A stretch of 35,775 nt of DNA from positions 1 to 35,775 of IMG/VR virus record IMGVR_UViG_3300029953_000096. One strand, given 5' to 3'. Below, one piece after another: positions 13,968 through 22,299 of this stretch. The notes beneath the pieces were generated by a model. It saw nothing but the letters and a program-made list of their open reading frames with translations. It was not told the DNA's origin and did not search any database. This DNA comes from a virus. The translations under genes were made by a program, and so were the position numbers. How positions within the stretch are numbered: the stretch's first letter is position 1; each line of letters opens with the position of its first letter.

Positions 13968-14102
13968 ATGCCTTTTCCCCCGCCCGCAGCTATGCCGAAA
14001 GGAAAGATGCCGATGAAGAAAAAGAAAAAGTCGAAACTGGGCTATCAAGCCGACGCGTTGAAGGCTGCCGCCGCCGCGCCACAGCCGATGCCAGGTAAGT
14101 AA
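13968..14102 (+). CDS. 44-residue basic protein between portal and scaffold
   Basis: Starts MPFPPPAAMPKGKMPMKKKK and ends with an Ala-rich helix and a Pro-rich end (ALKAAAAAPQPMPGK). Strongly basic in the first half. The frame fits exactly between the portal stop and the scaffold start, five bases after the stop. Small basic proteins at this place may bind DNA or the portal; no family recognised. Confidence 0.5.
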   Translation: MPFPPPAAMPKGKMPMKKKKKSKLGYQADALKAAAAAPQPMPGK

Positions 14103-14130
14103 TTTCATTCACAATTAAACCAAAAACCTT

Positions 14131-14910
14131 GTGTCAGACTTTTTAGCGAGCCTGCCGACCGACGGTGAAGATCCGTTTGTCGAGCAGACAGAGGAGATGA
14201 CAACTCCTCCCGCCCCGCTAGCGGACAAAGAATCAGAGGAAGACGAGCCATCGCAGGAGGGCGAGAATACTCCTGGCGAAGTCACTGATCCTAAGAGTGC
14301 GGAATCGCACAAAGTACCAGTTGGTCGCTTGCGCGAAGTTGCGCGCCGCAATCGCGAACTGTTACGCCAGAACGAAGAACTTCTTGCCTTCAAGGAAGAG
14401 CAGGAGCGTAAAGCTACGCAAGCCGCCGCACCAGCCGCCAGCACTGATCAGGCGGTGCCAGCATGGTTTGGAGGCGACAAGGCCGCTTGGGACGCATACC
14501 AAGCCCATCAAGCGTCTGAACGTCAGCGCGTGAAGGAAGAATTGGTTCGCGAACAAGAGGCTCCACGACTTGCGGAGCAGCGAGCAACTGAAGAAGCTAA
14601 TGATTTCATCGACGATCAGTATGCCGCGCTTGAAGAAAGCGGGCGTATCAAAACCCCAGAGCAACGCCAGGAACTCGCGAAGTTTATGCTCGAAAATCCA
14701 GTCATGGATCAAGACGGAAACTACGATCTGGCCAAGGGTCTGACGCTGATGGAAAAAATCAACGGCAATTCCAACGCAGCCCGCATGGGTGCGCGCAAGT
14801 CCTTCGCCAATTCACTGTCACCCTCGCACAGCGGCGGTGATGGAAGCGGTGAAAAAGACTACATGACCGCTGCGGACTTCGCAGGAAAAGACGTAACCGA
14901 CCTGTTTTAA
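14131..14910 (+). CDS. Scaffold protein
   Basis: A 259-residue acidic protein with a GTG start. The N-terminus (about 1-60) is Asp/Glu/Pro-rich and disordered, residues about 65-150 form a coiled coil (VGRLREVARRNRELLRQNEE), and the C-terminal part (about 200-259) is mixed with a Gly/Ser-rich linker. Composition, length and the position immediately before the major capsid gene are what is expected of a scaffold protein, which fills the prohead and leaves before packaging. No protease domain is visible. Confidence 0.75.
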   Translation: MSDFLASLPTDGEDPFVEQTEEMTTPPAPLADKESEEDEPSQEGENTPGEVTDPKSAESHKVPVGRLREVARRNRELLRQNEELLAFKEEQERKATQAAAPAASTDQAVPAWFGGDKAAWDAYQAHQASERQRVKEELVREQEAPRLAEQRATEEANDFIDDQYAALEESGRIKTPEQRQELAKFMLENPVMDQDGNYDLAKGLTLMEKINGNSNAARMGARKSFANSLSPSHSGGDGSGEKDYMTAADFAGKDVTDLF

Positions 14911-14928
14911 TCTCACTCATTCAACTCT

Positions 14929-15978
14929 ATGGCTACATTAGGCAATCGAGTTACCACTACCACACGTTTCAAGCTGATGCCTTTCGTGGTTGACACTGTG
15001 CTTAAAAGCAACGTGTTCTTCACACGCACTGTATCGCGCGCGAAAAAGTGGAGCGGTAACCAAATGAAGTACCCAGTGAAAGTCTCTAAGAACAGCACGG
15101 GAACCTCGTTCGCAGGCATGGATACGTTCTCCACGTCCGCCACGAACAACCGCCAGCTCTTGGCCTTCGATCCTGCTTTCTATCAAATCTCGGTCGCCTT
15201 GCCGCTTGATGAATTGTCCGCCAACGCGACGGATGATCAGATCATCGACCTCGCTGCGATCGAAGTGAAGGGTGCCGCACAAGACATGGCCGATTCGGTC
15301 GGTGGCTTGTTCTATCTCGATGGCACGGGCAACGGAAACAAAGATCCTTTGGGTCTCGCTGCGATCGTCGATGACGGTACTTCCGTTGCGACGTTCGGTG
15401 GATTGTCCCGCACGACTTTCCCAACCATCAAAGCAACCAAAACGGCTTCGGGCGGCACACTGTCCTTGCCGAAAATGGCGACGCTCTACAACGCCGTGAC
15501 CTCTGGCACGATCAAGCCGACTGTCGGTGTGACCGATCCCGCGACCTGGGCTTTGTACGAACAGCTTCTCCAGCCGCAAGAACGCATCAACAAGACGCCA
15601 GCTAACATGAAGAACGACAACAAGGGCTTGAACTCCCAGTCGGGCTTCATCGGTGGTACAGGCTTCACTGGCTTGGACTATAAGGGCTTCGCGATCTTGG
15701 CTGATGAAAAGTGTACGGTCGGCAACCTCTACTTCTTGAACGAAAACTTCATTGAGTGGCGCGCGCTCCCGATGGCGATGACGGAAGCCATTAAGTACAA
15801 GTCCGTTGACATCGAAGGCAACGATTACTCGAACGTGCTGGGCCTCGGCTTCTCATGGAGCGGCTGGATCAAGCCTTCGGATGCCGCTGCTGTCGTCGGT
15901 CACATTTACCTCGGTGGCGAACTCTGCTGCGACAACCCGTTGCGCCAGGGCGTTTTGACAGGCGTGACAGGTGTGTAA
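14929..15978 (+). CDS. Major capsid protein (HK97 fold)
   Basis: A 349-residue protein. It starts with an N-arm (about 1-60) containing SNVFFTRTVSRAKKWSGNQM, then an E-loop and spine-helix region (ATDDQIIDLAAIEVKGAAQD), an A-domain with YLDGTGNGNKDPLGL, and a C-terminal beta region (YLGGELCCDNPLRQGVLTG). The YxDGTG element, length and position directly after the scaffold gene are characteristic of HK97-fold capsid proteins. No cleavage site is evident at the N-terminus. High codon regularity supports high expression. Confidence 0.9.
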   Translation: MATLGNRVTTTTRFKLMPFVVDTVLKSNVFFTRTVSRAKKWSGNQMKYPVKVSKNSTGTSFAGMDTFSTSATNNRQLLAFDPAFYQISVALPLDELSANATDDQIIDLAAIEVKGAAQDMADSVGGLFYLDGTGNGNKDPLGLAAIVDDGTSVATFGGLSRTTFPTIKATKTASGGTLSLPKMATLYNAVTSGTIKPTVGVTDPATWALYEQLLQPQERINKTPANMKNDNKGLNSQSGFIGGTGFTGLDYKGFAILADEKCTVGNLYFLNENFIEWRALPMAMTEAIKYKSVDIEGNDYSNVLGLGFSWSGWIKPSDAAAVVGHIYLGGELCCDNPLRQGVLTGVTGV

Positions 15979-15985
15979 AAATTGC

Positions 15986-16017
15986 TTGACGGTGTAGATC
16001 AGAAGTGAGAATATAGT
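15986..16017 (+). promoter_or_regulatory. Candidate promoter of the HNH gene
   Basis: TTGACG (15986-15991) and TATAGT (16012-16017), each five of six matches to consensus, but with a long 20-base spacer. Transcription would begin about at the ATG (16023), giving a leaderless message. A private promoter is common for free-standing homing endonuclease genes. Confidence 0.4.
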
Positions 16018-16022
16018 GGCCT

Positions 16023-16646
16023 ATGAAACCCACATCTCTCAACGAAGATCAGCTCGTCAAGGAATACGCCGAAGGAAAGTCAATGACAGTCCTCGGTAAG
16101 CAATTCGGCTGCGACGCAAAGTCAATCTCGCGCCGATTGAAAAAGCTCGGAGTAAAGGCTCGTCCGTTCTCAACTAAAGGGATTCCATTTTCACGGCTTG
16201 GTTATCATCATTCGATAGAAACCAAAGAAAAGCTGCGTCAGGCTCATCTTGGGAAGAAACTAACCGAGGAACATCGTTTGAAAGTCATTCAGACTCTCAA
16301 TCATGGAACTGGAAACGGAAACAATGTTTGGAAAGGCGGAAAGGTCTTAAGCAAAGATGGATACGTTTATGTGAGACAGCCAGATCATCCGAACGCATTA
16401 GCGAATGGATATGTTCGAGAACATCGCCTTGTGATGGAAACAAAACTTGGAAGATTGCTCGAAGAGCATGAGGTTGTTCACCACATCAATGGATTCAAAG
16501 ACGATAATCGACCAGAAAATCTTGAACTGCTTACTCAGTCGACGCATAGCCACGAACATTGGGATCGTCCCGAAATGAAAGACTGGCAGGCGAAACGAGT
16601 GAGTGAACTACGTTCTAAACGATTCTGGTCTTCTAAGAAAAAATAA
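16023..16646 (+). CDS. Free-standing HNH homing endonuclease (NUMOD3 plus HNH)
   Basis: A 207-residue protein. Residues about 14-43 form a helix-turn-helix (KSMTVLGKQFGCDAKSISRR), about 62-90 contain a NUMOD3-type DNA-binding motif (SIETKEKLRQAHLGKKLTEE), and 134-170 a HNH_3-type nuclease (HRLVMETKLGRLLEEHEVVH followed by HINGFKDDNRPENLEL). The ligands are H153, H154 and N162. It lies between the major capsid gene and the next virion genes, a usual insertion point for selfish endonucleases that cut alleles lacking them. The base composition is less regular than that of the neighbouring virion genes, which suggests later arrival. Confidence 0.9.
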   Translation: MKPTSLNEDQLVKEYAEGKSMTVLGKQFGCDAKSISRRLKKLGVKARPFSTKGIPFSRLGYHHSIETKEKLRQAHLGKKLTEEHRLKVIQTLNHGTGNGNNVWKGGKVLSKDGYVYVRQPDHPNALANGYVREHRLVMETKLGRLLEEHEVVHHINGFKDDNRPENLELLTQSTHSHEHWDRPEMKDWQAKRVSELRSKRFWSSKKK

Positions 16647-16686
16647 TCACCTTTGACCCCGTTTACGGGGGAGGGTCTACAAGATT

Positions 16687-17268
16687 ATGTCGATGTTACT
16701 CGAAGATGCTTTGCCTCTGGTGAAGTACCAGGGGCTCAACACGAACAAGAACGTGGTACTCGGCGGCACGCTCGCTGTTACGGGCACGCTCGCTGTTACG
16801 GGTGCGACCACGCTTCCCGCTGGTACGACGATTGGCGGCGTGCTCGGTGTTCCAGGCGCAGTCAACGCCTCTGGTGGCGCGACCGTTGCGCTCACGGCCG
16901 CCCAAAGCGGTCAGGTATTCTTGATGGATGCTGCGACGGGTATCGCGTATACGCTACCGACGACGCCTGTTGCGGGGATGATCTTCACGTTCATTGTGAG
17001 CGTGTCGGTTACCTCCAACGCGCACAGCGTCACAGCAGTCCAGTCAAGCATCTTTCTTTCAGGCGCGGTTCAATCGCTTATCAGCGCATCGGCTACTACC
17101 AAAGCGTTCTTCGCAAACGGAACGAGCAACTACACCCTCTCGATGAACGGTTCAACGACGGGTGGATTGATCGGGACCACGCTCACGTTCACGGCCATCT
17201 CCGCGACCGTGTGGAACGTAACAGGTTTGGTCGCCGCCTCTGGTACGCTTGCCACACCGATTACATAA
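16687..17268 (+). CDS. Virion protein, capsid decoration or fibre-like
   Basis: A 193-residue beta-rich Ala/Gly/Thr/Val protein. Near residues 27-41 a six-residue unit TLAVTG is duplicated by an 18-base direct repeat. The C-terminal half (about 70-193) looks like an immunoglobulin-like or jelly-roll fold. It comes directly after the capsid gene apart from the inserted HNH gene, so a capsid decoration or vertex protein is likely. A five-bp hairpin (CCCCG/CGGGG) lies just before the start. Confidence 0.6.
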   Translation: MSMLLEDALPLVKYQGLNTNKNVVLGGTLAVTGTLAVTGATTLPAGTTIGGVLGVPGAVNASGGATVALTAAQSGQVFLMDAATGIAYTLPTTPVAGMIFTFIVSVSVTSNAHSVTAVQSSIFLSGAVQSLISASATTKAFFANGTSNYTLSMNGSTTGGLIGTTLTFTAISATVWNVTGLVAASGTLATPIT

Positions 17269-17287
17269 ATCATCTAAGCCCTATTTT

Positions 17288-18013
17288 ATGGCTACAAAAC
17301 TCTGTCCAGGAATGGTCACCGCGCCTGATCTGGCCTTCTCGGACAACACCACACAAGGTGCGAACCTCGGTGATCGTATCCGTTCAACGGACGGTCGCGA
17401 GTTCGTTTACGCCCAAGTCGGCGCGACCGCCTGGGTTCCAGGTAAGGTCTATCAAGGCGCGGCTGTCGTCGCCAACCACCAAAACATGGTTTGCGTCACA
17501 CCGTTCACTGTCACTGGTGGTCAATCCATCAGCGCAACGCTCGGCGGCACCGCCTCGACACTCGGTCAATACGCGAACGGCTATTGCTTCGTGAACGACG
17601 GCACGGGTGCTGGTCAAACCTTCTTCGTGAAAACCAACACGGCCCAGTCCACCACGACTGGTACGGTGGTCATCACGATTGAAGATCCTGTGATCACGAC
17701 GCTCGACACGACCTCGCGCATCAGCTTGATGCCGAACTTGTACGCGAACACCATCATCTATCCTACGACCGCAACCAACGCCGTTGCTGGTGTGGCTCTT
17801 TATCCTGTCGCTGCGACAGATTTCGGCTTCCTCCAGACGAAAGGTTTGATCGCTGTCTTGAACGATGCTGGTACGACCGTCGGCCTCGGCGTTTCCCCTT
17901 CAACCAACACCGCTGGTGCTGTGATGACGGTGGCTGCGACGACCGTTCAGATCGGCATGGCCGCTCAAACGGGCGTGACAACGAAGTACAACTTGGTTTT
18001 CTTGAACATCTAA
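17288..18013 (+). CDS. Capsid-associated (decoration-like) protein
   Basis: A 241-residue protein starting MATKLCPGMVTAPDLAFSDN. It contains GDRIRSTDGREFVYAQVGAT then WVPGKVYQGAAVVANHQNMV, SATLGGTAS, YCFVNDGTGAGQTFFVK and TTLDTTSRISLMPNLYAN. The order (G..R.TDGR.F.Y...GA..L..GK.YQ...V.NH, then L.VNDGTG.G..., then LDTTS) is one I recall from a common phage head protein family encoded after the major capsid gene. The protein is all beta and likely sits on the capsid surface. The family name is not known to me. Confidence 0.75.
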   Translation: MATKLCPGMVTAPDLAFSDNTTQGANLGDRIRSTDGREFVYAQVGATAWVPGKVYQGAAVVANHQNMVCVTPFTVTGGQSISATLGGTASTLGQYANGYCFVNDGTGAGQTFFVKTNTAQSTTTGTVVITIEDPVITTLDTTSRISLMPNLYANTIIYPTTATNAVAGVALYPVAATDFGFLQTKGLIAVLNDAGTTVGLGVSPSTNTAGAVMTVAATTVQIGMAAQTGVTTKYNLVFLNI

Positions 18014-18029
18014 TTGTTCAAAGGCTTAT

Positions 18030-18054
18030 CGGGGCTGTGCCTAAAACAGCCCCG
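18030..18054. terminator. Strong nine-bp hairpin without T-tract
   Basis: CGGGGCTGT (18030-18038) and ACAGCCCCG (18046-18054) pair perfectly with a seven-base loop. No T-run follows, so it is more likely an RNA processing or stability element, or a factor-dependent pause, downstream of the decoration gene than a classical intrinsic terminator. Confidence 0.5.
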
Positions 18055-18095
18055 TCGGATGTCAAATAGCGGAACTCATCCACCGCCAAACCCTT

Positions 18096-18560
18096 ATGAA
18101 AAGCGTCTTGTTCAAGAACTTCACGGATCGTACCTTTACCTGGCAGTGGAACAGCGTCAGTTACACCTTCAAACCTCACCAGGAAATCTTTTTGGAGGAT
18201 TGGTTGGCAGAACACTTTGCCAAGCACCTGATCGACGACGAGATCAACCACATGAACATTGGCGTCAAAGATGCCGAGAAACAGATTCGCACGAATAGCG
18301 TACCTGTGCGCGCTGAAATCTATGCCAAGATTATCTTCCAGCAAGATGATTCCGAGGAGGTTGACCAGAACCAAATGACCACGGAGCTTTTGAACAAGAA
18401 CAAGCCAGTGCCTCCGCACTTGCCGCAGCCAGATCAGCCAAGCTCCAGCATTAAGGGCAAAGCTCCTTTCTGCGACACATGCGATTCAAAGGGCGTTCGA
18501 CACAAAAAAGGCTGCCCTAAATACACTCCTCCCGCTCCCGTAACTGAAGCCGCCGTATGA
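18096..18560 (+). CDS. Virion-module protein with C-terminal Cys knuckle
   Basis: A 154-residue protein. The N-terminal half reads KSVLFKNFTDRTFTWQWNSV then YTFKPHQEIFLEDWLAEHFA followed by KHLIDDEIN, a pattern I know from small structural proteins of the phage head module (FTxxYxFKPxExxxLxxxLAEHFAKHLxDxEL). The C-terminal third is Pro/Gln-rich with one zinc knuckle (FCDTCDSKGVRHKKGCPK). It overlaps the next gene by four bases. Probably part of or associated with the virion; exact role unknown. Confidence 0.65.
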   Translation: MKSVLFKNFTDRTFTWQWNSVSYTFKPHQEIFLEDWLAEHFAKHLIDDEINHMNIGVKDAEKQIRTNSVPVRAEIYAKIIFQQDDSEEVDQNQMTTELLNKNKPVPPHLPQPDQPSSSIKGKAPFCDTCDSKGVRHKKGCPKYTPPAPVTEAAV

Positions 18561-18751
18561 TGAAGCTCTTTCAAAAGAGCGACCTACGAAAAGCGCAGCA
18601 GGAACAACTTGCAACCTTGACCCAAATGAAAGCGAAACTTCAATCGGAGATCGCCAAACTCATCAAGGACGTGAATAAACTGCGCGACGAACATCAGAGC
18701 CTCATCAACGACGTTACTGACTTACGGAACAAGCGGAGAGATTTATCCTAA
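18557..18751 (+). CDS. Short coiled-coil protein (64 aa)
   Basis: MMKLFQKSDLRKAQQEQLAT followed by an uninterrupted heptad helix (residues about 10-60, KLQSEIAKLIKDVNKLRDEH). The ATG overlaps the previous stop (ATGATGA); the second ATG is possible. Probably a small assembly or oligomerisation protein of the head module. Function unknown. Confidence 0.65.
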   Translation: MMKLFQKSDLRKAQQEQLATLTQMKAKLQSEIAKLIKDVNKLRDEHQSLINDVTDLRNKRRDLS

Positions 18752-18754
18752 AAT

Positions 18755-19099
18755 ATGTCCCAAGAACTTCTTCGACACAAAGGCGAGATTATCCGCGCGG
18801 ACATCTCGATTGCTACGTCTGGCAACAACACCATCATCACGGGCGTTGCTGGAAAGACGATCCGTATCCATCGGATTACCTTGTTTTGCAATGTAAGCAA
18901 CAACATCACGCTGTACAACGGAGCGACAAAAATAATGGACGTGATGGACTTCACATCCAATATGGGATGGGAACATGATTCGTGCGATCACTGCCCGTTT
19001 GTTCTCGCAGATGGCTCCAATTTCGTCCTCAACTTGTCGGCTTCTCAACAGGTAAGTGGTTCTGTTTGGTACGCACAAGATTTGACGCTTAACTCCTAA
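18755..19099 (+). CDS. Small beta-sandwich virion protein
   Basis: A 114-residue protein with alternating hydrophobic strands: TIITGVAGKTIRIHRITLFC, NITLYNGATKIMDVMDF, CPFVLADGSNFVLNLSASQQ and VSGSVWYAQDL. The layout (IRVxxxxL..., then strand, LxLNxSxxxxVSGxVxY) is typical of small beta-sandwich phage proteins found beside fibres. Likely a decoration or fibre-associated protein. It precedes the 445-residue fibre-like gene. Confidence 0.6.
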   Translation: MSQELLRHKGEIIRADISIATSGNNTIITGVAGKTIRIHRITLFCNVSNNITLYNGATKIMDVMDFTSNMGWEHDSCDHCPFVLADGSNFVLNLSASQQVSGSVWYAQDLTLNS

Positions 19100-19110
19100 C
19101 ACATCCCCGT

Positions 19111-20448
19111 ATGTCAGCTTTTTTTGGAAGCGGCGGCAATAGCGGAGTCATGGCTATTGGGGATGCCGTTGGGAGTGGAACCAGTGGATCAGTTTTGTTC
19201 GTAGACGGTTCAGGAAATCTGGGACAAGACAATGCCAAGTTCTTTTGGGATAATACGAACTTTCGTTTAGGGATTGGCACAGCTTCGCCAACGGCTACTC
19301 TTTCCGTAGCGCAAACAGCATCTTCATCAGGCGTGCCCATCACAGCCTTGTTTACGCCAGCATCCAATACAGCAATCACGCTCTCGACAAACGCGCCGCA
19401 ATTTATACTTGCAACCTCAACGCAAACCTACGCGACAGGTGCATTGGCTGAATACGATTACGCTCAATTCAATGCGCCCACTTTGGCGTTCGCGGGAGCT
19501 TCGACAATTACTTCTGCGGCTACGTTTACTATTTCAGGTGCTCCAATTGCTGGTACGAATGCTACAATTACGAATGGGTATTGTTTATGGTCTAAAGGCG
19601 GTGTAACTCGTTTAGATGGTCAGCTTCAAGTAAACGCCTCCGTGTCAACAGGCTACCTTAGTATGGGTTTATGTACGGCTTTTGTTCATCGAGCTAATGG
19701 AGCGGGTGAAGCAATCATCACTAATGATGGAACGCAAGTCTTACAAATGAGTACGTCGAGTTCAGGTACATCCAATGAATCCTATTTTGCAGTTAATAGT
19801 GGTGTTGCAGGTAGTTATGGTTTAGTTGTTGGTTTTACTGAAAATAATGGCACCTTCGGTCGTGCAGGGGTCTTTCGAGTTATACCGAATAATGCGACAC
19901 TTCAGTTTATTGTGAACAACACTACAATTGCTTTAGCGGTTGCAGCCTCTGGCTCACAAGCATGGAACGGGTCTGCAACTTCATCTGGGGCAGTTGCTTT
20001 TTCTTCATGGACTCCGCCAAATAATACGGGTATAACGACCACAGTGAACGCTCCAGAATTCTTGTTCGTTACGTCTACTCAAACGTGGGCGACAGGTACG
20101 GTTGCAGAGGCTGATTACATGCAAATTAATGCCCCGACGTTTGCCGCTGCTGCTGCCTCTACGTTCACAGCAGCGAGTACAGTGACAATTACGGGCGCGC
20201 CAATAGCTGGGAGCAATGCAACGCTGACGAACAAATATGCTCTGTGGATCAAATCTGGTTCAATACGCGCTGATGGCGGTATAGATCTTTCGGGTATCGG
20301 AAGTACGACAGCCAATATCACCTACACCGCGACCACCTCGACCCCAGCGACGACCTGGACGACTGGAGCAACGACCTCTAACCCACAAGGATTTATCAAG
20401 GTGATCACGGGTGGAGCGACCGTCGGATATATCCCTGTTTACTCCTAA
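19111..20448 (+). CDS. Fibre-like protein with an internal duplication
   Basis: A 445-residue beta-rich protein. Residues about 28-60 have the FVDGSGNLGQDNAKFFWDN element followed by LGIGTASPTATLSV, as in tail-fibre stalks. Two homologous modules follow (about residues 70-175 and 290-395): each has a TPxxNTxIT start, an APxF motif, STQTxATGxxAExDY, a NAPTxAxAxAST segment and ISGAPIAGTNATITN or ITGAPIAGSNATLTN. The region between them is a less repetitive beta domain. The protein probably forms a trimeric fibre or head fibre; it is separate from the larger fibre at 25082-27397. Confidence 0.7.
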   Translation: MSAFFGSGGNSGVMAIGDAVGSGTSGSVLFVDGSGNLGQDNAKFFWDNTNFRLGIGTASPTATLSVAQTASSSGVPITALFTPASNTAITLSTNAPQFILATSTQTYATGALAEYDYAQFNAPTLAFAGASTITSAATFTISGAPIAGTNATITNGYCLWSKGGVTRLDGQLQVNASVSTGYLSMGLCTAFVHRANGAGEAIITNDGTQVLQMSTSSSGTSNESYFAVNSGVAGSYGLVVGFTENNGTFGRAGVFRVIPNNATLQFIVNNTTIALAVAASGSQAWNGSATSSGAVAFSSWTPPNNTGITTTVNAPEFLFVTSTQTWATGTVAEADYMQINAPTFAAAAASTFTAASTVTITGAPIAGSNATLTNKYALWIKSGSIRADGGIDLSGIGSTTANITYTATTSTPATTWTTGATTSNPQGFIKVITGGATVGYIPVYS

Positions 20449-20457
20449 AATCCTTCT

Positions 20458-20682
20458 ATGACCCTCGCACTCGTTCAGGATGCCGACGGAAACAACGCGC
20501 TTCAGGTCACTGCCGACGATGGATCTGTTCAGACATTTTCAAAAGTACAAGTTGATGCCATCCAAGCAAATACACAGGCACAAACACCTATCGTAACCGC
20601 CGCCGTTGCGCTCAACACACAAGCTCTCGCTGATTGTGAAACGATGGAAGCGTTCTGCCTCGCTAATGCAATCACGGTTTAA
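20458..20682 (+). CDS. 74-residue protein of the fibre region
   Basis: N-terminal beta pattern (LALVQDADGNNALQVTADDG followed by SVQTFSKVQ) and an Ala/Gln-rich helical C-terminus. It lies ten bases after the fibre gene and twelve before the next one, in the same operon. It might be a fibre-assembly or small virion protein. No family recognised. Confidence 0.55.
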   Translation: MTLALVQDADGNNALQVTADDGSVQTFSKVQVDAIQANTQAQTPIVTAAVALNTQALADCETMEAFCLANAITV

Positions 20683-20693
20683 TCTTTCAAAAT

Positions 20694-21134
20694 ATGGTTA
20701 AGTTTACGACCACACAACCAGTAGCCGCGACTGCCATCTTCTTTTCAAAGTTTGGCCTTCAAGGGATGTCACTTGATACGCAACGCAAAGCTATCAAATG
20801 TCTCCACAAAATCCGCACGGAGATTGAACCGACGGAAGAAGCACTTCAATCGAAATCGCAAGAACTGACAATCTTGAACAATCAACTAAAAGGAAACGTC
20901 CCTGTGACAGTGGAATTTATGGCGCAAGTCACAGCAGCCACGGAAGAAATGACGAAGGGTAACAAACTGCCAATCGAGGTCGAAGCTATGGCAGAAGGCG
21001 TCAATGCGTTCATTGAAGTGTTGAAAAAGATTGATTGGTCGTCAGCCGAATTAAAAGACAAATTCGAGGGTGTCCAAATGATCAACGTCGAACAGATGAT
21101 CTGCGATCTTGAATCGGCCAAAGAAGCCGTATAA
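20694..21134 (+). CDS. 146-residue helical protein, unknown
   Basis: Almost entirely helical with a Gln/Lys/Glu-rich composition (QRKAIKCLHKIRTEIEPTEE then ALQSKSQELTILNNQL). No membrane segment. It lies between the fibre region and the lysis cassette. A fibre chaperone is one possibility; nothing in the sequence proves it. Confidence 0.55.
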   Translation: MVKFTTTQPVAATAIFFSKFGLQGMSLDTQRKAIKCLHKIRTEIEPTEEALQSKSQELTILNNQLKGNVPVTVEFMAQVTAATEEMTKGNKLPIEVEAMAEGVNAFIEVLKKIDWSSAELKDKFEGVQMINVEQMICDLESAKEAV

Positions 21135-21138
21135 ACAT

Positions 21139-21519
21139 ATGCCTGACGAAGCTGTCTCCAAAATCAATGAAGCGGCTGCTGATGCGGCTCATGTTGTGGC
21201 CCAAGCCGCGGCAGAAGCAAAAAACGTGATCAACGCAGCGGCTGCCAGTGCCATTGCTACATTGACGACGGCAGCAGCGGTTCAGGCACGAGAGATCAAA
21301 TACATTACTGATACTCTCGATAAAGTGAACGATAAACTCGATAACCTGGAGAACAAATACGTCACAAAAGAAGAGTTTAAGACCATAGAAAACTCCGTTG
21401 AGAATTGCGTTACGTCAAGTGATTTTGCTCCTGTAAGGAACACTGTCTATGGGACTGCCGCAGTCATCTTCACAGCGATTATCGGAGTTGTCTTGAAGAT
21501 TTTATTCTTCAAACTCTAA
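21139..21519 (+). CDS. Holin-like protein (coiled coil plus C-terminal membrane helix, XhlA-like topology)
   Basis: A 126-residue protein starting MPDEAVSKINEAAADAAHVV. Residues about 1-55 are Ala-rich helix, about 55-80 a coiled coil (ITDTLDKVNDKLDNLENKYV), and about 102-125 a membrane helix (VYGTAAVIFTAIIGVVLKIL) ending with a Lys. This tail-anchored coiled-coil topology resembles XhlA-type holin-associated proteins. I chose the ATG at 21139; the longer frame overlaps the previous gene without support. It precedes the C39-like peptidase, which strengthens a lysis role. Confidence 0.6.
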   Translation: MPDEAVSKINEAAADAAHVVAQAAAEAKNVINAAAASAIATLTTAAAVQAREIKYITDTLDKVNDKLDNLENKYVTKEEFKTIENSVENCVTSSDFAPVRNTVYGTAAVIFTAIIGVVLKILFFKL

Positions 21520-21523
21520 AGGT

Positions 21524-22003
21524 ATGCCAGCACTTCCAAAATTTCGCATCCTTGGCCAGCAAGAACAACCGTGGGCCAACATGAAACTCGGCGCATCAAA
21601 TCTCACTGTGGGGCATGATGGTTGTGATCTGTGTTCGGTCATCACTCTTTCAAACTATTTCTACGGAGGAATGAAGTGGACGCCAGATCAAGTGTGTACG
21701 GATGCCTCCTTGTTTACCCCAGATGGTCTGGTGATTTACGACGCTTTGTGCGCCAAACTAGGTAACCTGAAATATACGGGTGCCACGGTTGGTGAGAATG
21801 ATGTCGCGATCAAAGCTGCTATCCAAGGAACGAACACGGGTGTCGTCCTGTGGGTGAACAATAAATCACACTTCGTCCTCGGTTGGTCTATTCCGATCTT
21901 TGGAAATGATTTCAACGTAGCCGATTCCTGGTATCAGAAAGTCGATCAAGCAAAAGGCACTTGGAAAAACATAGACGGAGGACGTTTCTTTATTCACGCA
22001 TAA
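21524..22003 (+). CDS. C39-family-like cysteine peptidase, probable endolysin
   Basis: A 159-residue protein. It has PWANMKLGASNLTVGHDGCD then LCSVITLSNYFYGGMKW, matching the Peptidase_C39_2 pattern (W...LG...ti...GC..cS.....nYf); C34 or C37 would be the nucleophile, with H116 (NNKSHFVLGW) and D134 (NVADSWY) completing the triad. In phages, such proteins commonly act as murein-degrading lysins or peptidases. It sits between a holin-like coiled-coil gene and a two-pass membrane gene, so it is probably the endolysin, though the cut bond cannot be told from the sequence. Confidence 0.75.
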   Translation: MPALPKFRILGQQEQPWANMKLGASNLTVGHDGCDLCSVITLSNYFYGGMKWTPDQVCTDASLFTPDGLVIYDALCAKLGNLKYTGATVGENDVAIKAAIQGTNTGVVLWVNNKSHFVLGWSIPIFGNDFNVADSWYQKVDQAKGTWKNIDGGRFFIHA

Positions 22004-22010
22004 CAAAAAT

Positions 22011-22295
22011 ATGTTGTTTTCTCAACTCCCTGCCGACATTCAATCCGCTTTGAACATGGACGCTTTGTACGTTGCCCAATTCAGCTCGAATGTGAATGAT
22101 CCAGCTGGCACAATTACTTCTGGTGCGCGCATCTCCCTTAAATCCCCTGCGCTCGCTCAATCCCTCATGGCGCATCAAGGCTTCCAGCTCGTAAGTGCCG
22201 AGGTCTGGTTCAACCAAGAGGCCGCTCCTTCCACGGACGCCGAAGGTTTGCAAATCGCTCAAAACGCTATCGCCGCGACCGCTGCGGGCGTCTAA
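22011..22295 (+). CDS. 94-residue protein in the lysis cassette
   Basis: Starts MLFSQLPADIQSALNMDALY, then a Ser/Ala-rich middle with VNDPAGTITSGARISLKSPA and a helical end (GLQIAQNAIAATAAGV). No signal peptide or membrane helix. It lies between the peptidase and the two-pass membrane gene with short spacers. Function unknown. Confidence 0.55.
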   Translation: MLFSQLPADIQSALNMDALYVAQFSSNVNDPAGTITSGARISLKSPALAQSLMAHQGFQLVSAEVWFNQEAAPSTDAEGLQIAQNAIAATAAGV

Positions 22296-22299
22296 ATAT

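Noticed and set aside
16653-17594. Long plus-strand frame overlapping the decoration-type genes
   Set aside because: It is rich in Arg/Cys/His/Trp, has no domain, and overlaps two well-supported virion genes in another frame.
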